NCBI GenBank assembly: GCA_002372855.1
Contig: DFIZ01000064.1
Coordinates: forward strand, 31,566 to 63,177
Direction of reading: 5' to 3'
Length of the DNA stretch: 31,612 nucleotides
Source: Bacteroidales bacterium UBA3684
Lineage (GTDB): Bacteria > Bacteroidota > Bacteroidia > Bacteroidales > P3
This document shows positions 26,901 to 31,612 of the stretch, piece by piece (the first letter of the stretch is position 1; each line of letters starts with the position of its first letter). Made by a program: the position numbers and the translations under genes. The notes below the pieces were generated by a model, which worked only from the letters and a program-made list of their open reading frames with translations, searched no databases and was not told the DNA's origin.

Positions 26901-28035
26901 TGGTCACCGAGTTCACACTGCGCACACTGGCCGGGTTGACCAGCGTCAGCAGGTCGTTGGCCCCGTTGCTCGGCTTCACATTGCCGTTGCCGTGCACACG
27001 CGGGCTCCACGGATTGCCTTCGCCAAGGTCCGTCAGGGCCAGGATGTTCCTGTTCTGCGTCACGGCGGCACCCACATTCGTCCTCCACACCTCGATTCTC
27101 AGAATCCTCACGTTCGTGTTGGCCACCGGCAGCGTGCTCATCGCACGGTTGTAGTTGTCGTAGAAGTATTGCGCTATGAAGTAGTGGCGGTTGTCCTCGT
27201 ATTCGTCGGCCCTGATTTCAAACTCGTGGCTGCTCGCTCCCCCCTGCACCTGCAGGTTCTCCGTGCTGGTCTCCTTTTCGCTCACCACGGCGTCCACCGT
27301 CAGCTTGCCGAACTTCAGCTTGGTGTGGAAGCCGAACAGTTGCTGGCTGCCCTTGATGAGGGTCGTCGTCAACGGGAACGAGACATCCGCCGCCTCGAAC
27401 AGCTGCAGTATGTCGTCCTCCTTGCCCTCGTATTTCAGCTTCAGCTGGTTCTCGAAGTCGAAGGTGGCATTGGTGTTGTGGTTGATGTCGAAACTGATCA
27501 GGTCGCCTATCTTGGCGTTGAGGTTGATTTGCAGGTTCTCGTCGAAGTCGAAGGTCGTCACGCTCCTCTCGCTGGCATCCCTCTGCGGGTCGTCGCGGTA
27601 GTTGTTCACTATCTGGAATGTCAGCTCCGCGCTTCCGCTGGGCGTAATCTTGATTTCCGGCTTGCCCATCAGGGCCTCAAGCTTCTGGCTGATCTGGTTG
27701 AATCCGGGAATCTTGCTCAGCAGGCCGCCGTCGCTGTTGTCGAGCACCGTGCCCCCGCGCTTCTCGTCCCAGTACTGGCGCATCAGCTGCTCCATCTTCC
27801 AGTCCTCGTAGTCCTCAAAACTCATGTATTCGCGACCAATCTCCATGTCGCCCACCATCTTCACCTTCACGTAGTCGCCATGTTCGGCGTCGTATATCAC
27901 AGTGTCCCTCACGCCCTTAGGCGTATAGCCACTGCCCATCGGCGTAAAGTCGACCGAATCGCTCTGTGCCATCGCCACAGCGTGGACACACAAAGCCACC
28001 GCCAATAGTAGTATATATCGAGTTATTGCTTTCAA
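20920..28035 (-). CDS. sprA: SprA (Sov), outer-membrane translocon of the type IX secretion system
   Basis: A 2371-residue outer-membrane protein. SprA forms a very large single-chain beta-barrel through which T9SS cargo leaves the cell, with PorV and a plug protein as partners. Residues 1-23 are a signal peptide (ends AMA before Q). Family landmarks are the early YDAEHGDYVKVKMVGDMEIG and SFEDYEDWKMEQLMRQYW segments, two related SprA N-terminal-type regions, a long run of alternating aromatic strands, and a final strand ending VRFSF. Length is in the family range. The ruvA-sprA order is known in Bacteroidetes. The next genes downstream are translationally linked. A near-match to the -7 element (AATATTTG, 28088-28081 on the - strand) lies 46 bases upstream without a clear -33 partner. 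Confidence 0.95.
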   Translation of the reverse strand: MKAITRYILLLAVALCVHAVAMAQSDSVDFTPMGSGYTPKGVRDTVIYDAEHGDYVKVKMVGDMEIGREYMSFEDYEDWKMEQLMRQYWDEKRGGTVLDNSDGGLLSKIPGFNQISQKLEALMGKPEIKITPSGSAELTFQIVNNYRDDPQRDASERSVTTFDFDENLQINLNAKIGDLISFDINHNTNATFDFENQLKLKYEGKEDDILQLFEAADVSFPLTTTLIKGSQQLFGFHTKLKFGKLTVDAVVSEKETSTENLQVQGGASSHEFEIRADEYEDNRHYFIAQYFYDNYNRAMSTLPVANTNVRILRIEVWRTNVGAAVTQNRNILALTDLGEGNPWSPRVHGNGNVKPSNGANDLLTLVNPASVRSVNSVTSFMQGIGFTAGSEYEKVESARLLNQNEYTFNRELGFITLNQPLSNDQVLAVAYQYQVVGDTTVYQVGELTTDGVNDPNTLIVKLLKSTTVDTRSPLWKLMMKNVYFLKSSQLSRDGFRLNVLYESEDGGVGVGFFTEGPREGVPLIELFGLDRMDASQSYYYADGVFDWMDSAAFKGGLIQASTGRIFFPYVEPFGKDLRELLGDEEMARKYCFDSLYTMTKALAQQYAERNRFYLEGYYTSSVSGEISLGYSVTQGSVTVTAGGMPLIENVDYTVDYTMGTVRIINESILSSGTPISVSSENNSFSMTTKRMLGLHLNYEVEKDFNIGATVMNLHEKPLTQKNNFGDEPTSNTIWGLDVNWRGEVPLVTKLVDLLPGIDTKAPSNLSLTAEFAHFIPGMSSTGSEEGSVSYVDDFEGAESSINLTTVNSWFLASTPQDWRLSTAMFPETAPGSGLDYGKNRAKLAWYRISNDFYNTGTRPSNITRDDMSKPYARRIYEQEVFPNKDRVAGQPTYVYELNLAYYPSERGPYNYDVAPTAYSAGLTDSGTLENPASRWGGIMRKLDYTDFETQNIETIEFWLMDPFIENPTHSGGKLYINLGDISEDILRDGRKSFENGLPTSATIVNVDTTIWGRVPTTQPIVNAFDNDAQSRMYQDVGYDGLGSTHGLEDEQDFFRWYLDEVGQRFGTGSVAYQKAAEDPSGDDFMYFRSTYYDNNDVKVTDRYKKYNNPEGNSPVDEDSDEEYMTSASAYPNVEDINKDNTLSEAENYYQYEIDLRPDRMVIGENHIVDIQETRNVQLENGESTTCRWYQFRIPIREPDAKIGSINGYQSIRFMRMFLNQFEEPVILRFATLDLVYSTWRKYSEDLLQPGDYTTGTSENTSFNIATVNIEENGSRDPVPYVLPPGIEREEWYSSGNSYTQLNEQSIALDVDGLASGDARAIYRSTSYDLRHYGHVKMFVHAEKKYAGDQMDDDDLMVFVRLGTDYTSNYYEYELPLKLTPWYTPSDDPYAIWPIENNVDIDLQKMTEIKTNRNRKIRNGESGYSPTLLYSEMVDGKKYTVLGTPNLGKVKVIMVGVRNPKKESLTDGNNMLPKSATIWINELRLTDYLNKGGWAAMALARTNLADVGNLSVYGSYTTANFGNLEDPLIKEELMNTFTFQTTFDMELGKFLPEEWGMHIPLYLDYSREIGSPEYNPYNPDVLLYDDLATFGSEADRDSVRQMTQRRKSATNLTLANVRKDRVGKDNLKPHIYDIENFSFSYAYSRERTSDEDIESYSKDQHRGGFTYNYSMQPEPVKPFDKVKLFKNKAWKILKEFNFYYLPKSLSFSTEIYRDYEETLLRNKSAALVIIKPTYFKQFTWQRTYGVQYDLMRTFHIQYSANANARIEEPIGRIETSSASDSIWRSIARGGTMQNFQQTITATYELPISKLPYLDFLKVPLNYRTNYVYQGTTQALQSMGATMQGSTTMQASVNANMTTLYNKIKLLKDANAPKNNKKQPARNNRQKTKISVQDSIAMADSLRQVRFQEILKEVGYFGLRLLTGVKDARIQYNITNGSRLPGYMGEPHFVGLDPQTYWSPGPGYILGYDYDVAEDLLRNDLLSRDTLFNSPHEMTVNRELSMQANVEPIRDFKISVNASQTYNSREEYYYKYLSDVGYVDGPMSYRMTGSYNTTTWSFMTSFSDGDALFAEFLENRSIIAARLAEANSDPYNDQMVLDTMNGQYFPAGYSANSQTVLLTSFLATYLGKDAKNYSFSPFQSFPLPNWNVTYNGLNKIQFLKKWFTNIAISHRYSSTYAVGNFYTDATLSGMDDYDYGTESVLNNTGDYVPPVSMEGVQITEQFNPLIRVSVNMVNSFQFNFSLQKNRTLMLSFSNNQLTETTRSGFTLGAGYSFKDIAFDVKFADKTHKLKSDLVVKLNLTYNANKTTIRKINQNLSQISSGSSVWMAELSAEYALTTTLTLKAFFQTNINTPYISNSYPNSTTKGGLTVRFSF

Positions 28036-28141
28036 TTAGTCCTTTTTCTCTTTCAACCCTACCAAAACGCAATTCCTCGACAAATATTGTATCGCCCCAA
28101 TAATAAAAATATAAAAATTATTAAAATCCCCCCAACTCCCC

Positions 28142-28208
28142 ACTACTCACTAAATACTAAACACTAAACACTGAACACTAAACACTACTCACTAAACACT
28201 AAACACTG
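28142..28208. repeat. Nine heptamers ACTAAAC in the ruvA-sprA spacer
   Basis: Nine consecutive 7-base units (28142-28204) plus ACTG. Six are ACTAAAC-like, with variants ACTAAAT and ACTGAAC. ACTACTC appears as units 1 and 7, hinting at a 42-base higher-order period. On the - strand the unit GTTTAGT is C-free. It lies ten bases after the ruvA stop and about 107 bases before the sprA start. The rest of the 183-base spacer (28036-28141) is AT-rich with no gene. Confidence 0.92.
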
Positions 28209-28218
28209 CCCCCAGCCC

Positions 28219-28818
28219 CTACAGCCTCCTCAACCCCTCTTTGATAATCTCTTCCACCGTCATCGGGCTGCCGTCGGCATTCTTCCAGTCGCCCGACGAG
28301 AGCAGCTTCTCCACGGCAGGCTTGGCGAAGCCCAGCATCGTCAGCGCCGTCTGCGCCTCCTCGAGTGTCCGTGTCCGTTCGCCACTCACCACACTCCTTT
28401 CACCACTCAACACGCCGCCCACCTTGTCGGCCAGCTCGAGCACAATCCTTTGGGCCGTCTTGGCACCGATGCCTTTCACGCGCTGCACCTTCTTCACATC
28501 CTGCGTCTGGATGGCCTCGCGAAGCTCGTCCACCGTCAGCGACGACAGCATCACCCTCGCCGTCTGGTTGCCCACGCCGTTCACACCCACCAGTATGCGG
28601 AACATCTCGCGCTCCGCCATGTCGTAGAACCCGAACAGCTGCTGTGCATCCTCCCGCACCACGTGGTGGGCGTAGAGCTTCACCTGCTCGCCCTCCGTGC
28701 GCCGCAGCGCCTCATAGGTATTCAACGTGATTTCCAACAGATATCCCACTCCTCCGCAATCCACCACAGCCTGTGTCGGCTCCAACGAGGCCAGTCGCCC
28801 CTGAAAGTATTCGTACAT
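28219..28818 (-). CDS. ruvA: Holliday junction branch migration protein RuvA
   Basis: RuvA binds four-way junctions as a tetramer and loads the RuvB motor for branch migration. The 199-residue product has the N-terminal OB fold (MYEYFQGRL, GYLLEI), two helix-hairpin-helix motifs (about 75-88, GVNGVGNQTA; about 113-124, VKGIGAKTAQ), a flexible linker and the C-terminal RuvB-binding three-helix domain (153-199). I chose ATG 28818 (MYEY) rather than the in-frame ATG at 28845, which would add nine residues read from A-rich leader. The linker carries a small duplication (SGERSV, SGERTR). ruvB and ruvC are not in this window. Confidence 0.94.
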   Translation of the reverse strand: MYEYFQGRLASLEPTQAVVDCGGVGYLLEITLNTYEALRRTEGEQVKLYAHHVVREDAQQLFGFYDMAEREMFRILVGVNGVGNQTARVMLSSLTVDELREAIQTQDVKKVQRVKGIGAKTAQRIVLELADKVGGVLSGERSVVSGERTRTLEEAQTALTMLGFAKPAVEKLLSSGDWKNADGSPMTVEEIIKEGLRRL

Positions 28819-28834
28819 ATTCGTTTTGTTTTTT

Positions 28835-28869
28835 TCAATTTTCAATTCTCAATTTTCAATTTTCAATTC
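28835..28869. repeat. Five heptamers TCAATTT/TCAATTC across the lipoprotein stop codon
   Basis: Five consecutive 7-base units (TCAATTT, TCAATTC, TCAATTT, TCAATTT, TCAATTC). On the - strand the unit is C-free. The lipoprotein stop (28856-28858) and its last three codons are made of this repeat, and the rest fills the 37-base gap before ruvA. Confidence 0.92.
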
Positions 28870-30154
28870 CCACCGGGAACTGGTACCCTATCCCCTCTGC
28901 CGGCGAGCCCTCCTGGAGGGTGTAGTCGTCCTCGCCGGGGTCGGCGAAGAGGGGGTCCTCGCTCCATTCGCCACCCTTCACAATGCTGTGCAAGCCGAGG
29001 TTATAGTTCATCTCATACCCCTCCAGCTCGCTCAGCAGCACCTCCTTTTGGTAGGTGCCCCACACGATGCAGTCCCTGAAGTCGGCCCTCAGCAGGTTGC
29101 CGCCCACGGGCTCACCGTTCTGTATCACATTGTTGGCCAGCACGATGGTCTCCACCTTGCGGGCGCTGTAGCTCCAGTAGTTGGCGAAGGTGCACTGGCG
29201 GAAGTCGTAGCTGCCGCCCCCCAGCACCGTCAGGCCCGCCAGGCAGTCGTACACCAGCAGGTTGCGCCCCACGATGGTGGCGCCCTGGCCTATGATGCCG
29301 CAGTCGCTCATGTTGCGCACAACGGTGTTGCTCACCGTGAGCTGCGCCCCGGGATAGCACCGCAAGCCGCCCACGCCGTTCTCTATCACCGCGTGGTCTA
29401 TCACATTGCCCGTGCTGTAGTTGTAGAACCACACCGTCTGCCACTGCCCCGGCAGGAACGAGTACCATCCGTCGTGCCTCACCGACGAGAACACCACGGG
29501 TTCCTCGGCCGTGCCCAGCGCACGCAGGTGGGCGTTGGAGTCCACTATCAGCATGGCCCCGGTACAGAAGTAGAGCTCCTCGCCGGGATTCAGCGCAAGC
29601 GTGTGACCGTCGAGCACCGCGGCAGGCTCCACGAAGACGTGGGGCCGCGTGTGGTCCCACCCCTCGCAGTCGATGACGGCAAACCAGGTCGAGTCGTCCG
29701 CGTTGCGGCGATGGTACACGGCGTTGCGCCCCCAGGCCGTCAGCGGCAGGCGCTGCCCGTTGCCGAAGAGGATGGCGTCCTCCACCAGGAAAGGCTGCGT
29801 CTCGTCGTTGGGGTTGATATTGGCATGGACAAAGATGAAGACACTGTCGCCGGCCTCGATTTCCACATTGCGGGCCACCATCGACGTGTCGCCGTCCACA
29901 TTCAGGCGGAAACGGCTGGCGCGGCCGCCCGCGAGGGTCACCGTGCTCAGGCGCACATTGTCGTCCGTGCGGTTGTACACCGTCAGCATACGTGTCGGCG
30001 TGCCCACGGTGGTGAACACCGTGTCGAAAGCCACCGTGTCGGCCGAGAAGTCCAGCTTCGCCGCACCGTCGTCCGTCACAAACCCTTCCCTCTCGCACGA
30101 GACGGACATCCACGGCAGCAAGCCCAAAACCATTATGTATAAAAACCTTTTCAT
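28856..30154 (-). CDS. Probable lipoprotein with right-handed beta-helix
   Basis: A 432-residue exported protein of unknown function. Residues 1-19 are a hydrophobic signal and C20 (SVSC) is a plausible lipidation cysteine. It is followed by E-R-E, an acidic start like the Bacteroidetes lipoprotein export signal, so a surface location is possible. The -3 residue is S rather than L, so the lipobox is not ideal. Residues about 180-390 are a parallel beta-helix with turns such as VIDHAVIENGVGGLRCYPGA and SNTVVRNMSDCGIIGQGATI. The end (DPLFADPGEDDYTLQEGSPA) matches the choice-of-anchor Q pattern. I chose ATG 30154 (MKRFLYI) over the in-frame ATG at 30175, which would place a polar stretch before the signal. 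Enzymatic activity, if any, cannot be told. Confidence 0.82.
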   Translation of the reverse strand: MKRFLYIMVLGLLPWMSVSCEREGFVTDDGAAKLDFSADTVAFDTVFTTVGTPTRMLTVYNRTDDNVRLSTVTLAGGRASRFRLNVDGDTSMVARNVEIEAGDSVFIFVHANINPNDETQPFLVEDAILFGNGQRLPLTAWGRNAVYHRRNADDSTWFAVIDCEGWDHTRPHVFVEPAAVLDGHTLALNPGEELYFCTGAMLIVDSNAHLRALGTAEEPVVFSSVRHDGWYSFLPGQWQTVWFYNYSTGNVIDHAVIENGVGGLRCYPGAQLTVSNTVVRNMSDCGIIGQGATIVGRNLLVYDCLAGLTVLGGGSYDFRQCTFANYWSYSARKVETIVLANNVIQNGEPVGGNLLRADFRDCIVWGTYQKEVLLSELEGYEMNYNLGLHSIVKGGEWSEDPLFADPGEDDYTLQEGSPAEGIGYQFPVGIEN

Positions 30155-30165
30155 CTGCTTAAAAA

Positions 30166-30221
30166 ACTCAGCCACTCAGTCACTCAGCCACTCAGTCACT
30201 CAGCCACTCAGCCACTCCGTC
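30166..30221. repeat. Seven octamers ACTCAGCC/ACTCAGTC after the M64 gene
   Basis: Seven consecutive 8-base units alternate ACTCAGCC and ACTCAGTC, with a last variant ACTCCGTC. The array begins two bases after the M64 stop codon (30224-30226, read on -) and fills most of the 69-base gap to the lipoprotein start. On the - strand the unit (GGCTGAGT/GACTGAGT) has a single C. Confidence 0.92.
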
Positions 30222-30223
30222 AC

Positions 30224-31480
30224 TCACTTCGCGTACATCGAGAACACCTCCTCCAGCCGCTTGGTGCACACCGGGCAGAAGGGCGCGTAGTCGCGCATCA
30301 TGCAGTGCATCGTGGGCCGGTAGACACCCTTGTAGGCATAGCCCGCGCCCTCGTAGACCCCCAGGGGGCCGCACTCGTTCTTCGGCACGTCGACATTGTC
30401 GGGCGTGGGCACCTTGGTGCCCGACGGGAGCATGGTCTTCCACTTGCGCCCGAAGTCCTTGAGGTTGGTGATGTTGGGTTCCAGGGGCTCGTAGTCGTTG
30501 ATGTGGAGGTTGCCGTAGGCCAGGTCCTCGTCGACATACTCGTCGGCCAGGCCGCCGAAGGCATGGCCGAACTCGTGCGGCAGCACGTACTCCGCCAGGC
30601 GGTGCATGCTGGCAACGGCGTAGAAGTTGTAGATGGCGCCGCCGCCGTAGCGCTCGTCGTTGACCATGATGATGATATAGTCGCAGGGCGTGGTGCCCAG
30701 CGCGTCGTGCAGCTTCCACAGGCTGAAAGTCATCAGGTAGCGGTCGATGCCGAAGGTGCCGAACTCCGCGTCCACGTCGGCCTTGACGCCGTAGACGTTG
30801 AAGTCGTCGCGATGGCTCTTGAAAGGCTCCTGCCCGAAGAGGATTTCCTTCATGCGGTAGTAGTCCACGCGCAGCTGCGGGTCGCTCATGCCGTTGTAGC
30901 CCTGGGCCACGATGGCCACGTCCACCTTGTCCTCCGGGGCGCCGTGCAGCTCCAGGTCGGTGCGCTGGCCGATATGGTAGTTGAAGTCGAGCTCCTGCTC
31001 GTCGGGGTCGAAGGGCACCACCGTCTGGTCCACCAGCTGCATGTTGTCGTCCCTGCGCTGCAGGGCAATCAGCACCTTGCGCTTGGGCATGGGCAGCAGC
31101 AGCGTCTCCTCGAAGCGCGCCTTCACCTTGCGGCCCTTGGCCGTGCCCTTGTATTCACGGAAGAGGTTGCTGTAGCCCTTGGAGTAGATGACCTTGCCGC
31201 TCTTGGCGTCGCGCATCTCCACGCGGTAGTCGCCGTTGTCGAAGGGGTCGACGAGCACCTCGCGGCTGCCGTGCCACTCGGCCGAACGGTCGAGCCAGCG
31301 GCTCACCCACACGGTGTCGCCCTGGGCGTTGCCCTCGCGCGAGCAGTCCAGACGCAGCGTCCCGCCGGTGAAATATTTCTTGAACCTCACGTTCTGCGCA
31401 CCGGCCGCACCCTGCACCATCACCATCGCCGCCGCAAGCAGCAGAACACTCATAAACCTATGCTGTTTCATCATTTTCAT
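30224..31480 (-). CDS. M64 family zinc metallopeptidase
   Basis: A 418-residue exported protease of the IgA-peptidase M64 family. Residues 1-28 are a signal peptide ending AGA before Q29. Residues about 30-165 form a beta N-terminal domain of the M64_N type. The catalytic domain begins near VDVAIVAQGYNG (187-197). The zinc motif HEFGHAFGGLADEY places H302, E303 and H306, with the conserved DEY at 313-315. Four C-terminal cysteines (C370, C393, C402, C405) may bind metal or form disulfides. There is no T9SS sorting domain and no lipobox, so it is probably periplasmic or released. IgA cleavage is known only for one founding member and should not be assumed. The start at 31480 has alternatives at 31471 and 31474. 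Confidence 0.9.
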   Translation of the reverse strand: MKMMKQHRFMSVLLLAAAMVMVQGAAGAQNVRFKKYFTGGTLRLDCSREGNAQGDTVWVSRWLDRSAEWHGSREVLVDPFDNGDYRVEMRDAKSGKVIYSKGYSNLFREYKGTAKGRKVKARFEETLLLPMPKRKVLIALQRRDDNMQLVDQTVVPFDPDEQELDFNYHIGQRTDLELHGAPEDKVDVAIVAQGYNGMSDPQLRVDYYRMKEILFGQEPFKSHRDDFNVYGVKADVDAEFGTFGIDRYLMTFSLWKLHDALGTTPCDYIIIMVNDERYGGGAIYNFYAVASMHRLAEYVLPHEFGHAFGGLADEYVDEDLAYGNLHINDYEPLEPNITNLKDFGRKWKTMLPSGTKVPTPDNVDVPKNECGPLGVYEGAGYAYKGVYRPTMHCMMRDYAPFCPVCTKRLEEVFSMYAK

Positions 31481-31593
31481 TTTTCAAGTCCTTAAGTAAC
31501 GCCACACGGAAAAATTTATTGTACACCGCCCCAAAAACTTCTTCCGCCACCCCTCCACCCCCCTGCCACCCGAGAGGGGTCGAAGAGGTACAT

Positions 31594-31612
31594 AATTCGG
31601 CATTTCTTATAT
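31594..31612. repeat. Right end of window: imperfect inverted repeat of the left end
   Basis: The reverse complement of these 19 bases matches bases 1-19 at 17 positions (ATATAAGAA then GCCGAATT). The 113 bases between the M64 start and this site hold no gene. They contain C-rich sequence and the 12-mer CCCCCTGCCACC (31559-31570), which also occurs at 11604-11615. Confidence 0.6.

Noticed and set aside
21571..28008. 2145-residue open frame opposite sprA
   Set aside because: This has the same antisense-bias origin. The translation is low in family-like features, while the sense strand is a clear SprA.
30224..31480. Calling the M64 protein an IgA protease
   Set aside because: Only the family fold and zinc site are supported. 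IgA cleavage is not general in M64 proteins.
31550..31571. Possible G-quadruplex on the - strand near the right end
   Set aside because: Only three G runs lie close enough together. The fourth is about 17 bases away, so the motif is incomplete.

Overview
This window reads as chromosome of an uncultured gut- or rumen-type member of the Bacteroidales (Bacteroidota). The main reasons are a complete SprA (Sov) type IX secretion system (T9SS) translocon gene, a giant T9SS cargo protein with a type A C-terminal sorting domain, a Bacteroidetes -33/-7 promoter (TTGG / TATTTTTG), A-rich leaders in place of Shine-Dalgarno sites, and a TGS-domain nucleoside kinase typical of the phylum. All twelve large genes look intact. 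I see no tRNA, rRNA, CRISPR array, insertion sequence or phage gene.

Layout. (1) Bases 1-337 hold inverted heptamer arrays and a strong rho-independent terminator. (2) Bases 338-11161 (-) encode a 3607-residue secreted repeat protein: signal peptide, an N-terminal domain, FN3 and jelly-roll (MAM/cleaved-adhesin-like) modules, about 26 InlB-type B repeats, seven Cys/Trp repeats and a T9SS sorting domain. (3) Bases 11162-11820 are a 659-base divergent intergenic region with a promoter for the giant gene, two hairpins and a G-quadruplex-forming 11-mer array. (4) Bases 11821-15238 (+) carry an Xaa-Pro aminopeptidase, a broken four-helix-bundle gene lying between inverted 9-mer arrays, and a uridine-kinase-like nucleoside kinase. 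(5) Bases 15314-31480 (-) carry nine codirectional genes: M64 peptidase, beta-helix lipoprotein, ruvA, sprA, TPR protein, DedA protein, sufS, recN and aroK. From sprA to sufS the genes abut or overlap by 4 bases, which indicates one translationally coupled transcript; recN and aroK follow after 18-19 bases.

How the genes relate. SprA forms the outer-membrane exit pore of the T9SS, and the giant protein is a plausible substrate of it. The M64 peptidase and beta-helix lipoprotein are further exported proteins. ruvA and recN serve recombination and repair, sufS iron-sulfur assembly, and aroK aromatic biosynthesis. Co-location of ruvA and sprA is known in this phylum.

The most unusual signal is in the spacers. 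Nearly every gap contains a different short tandem array with a 7, 8, 9 or 11 base unit. Most units contain no C on one strand, and most arrays lie directly at a gene 3' end. Two loci carry arrays in inverted orientation, and one of these encloses the C-terminal half of a four-helix-bundle (23S rRNA IVS-protein/Avd-like) gene. This could be the trace of a small, poorly described repeat-associated element. The two ends of the window also carry an imperfect 19-base inverted repeat.
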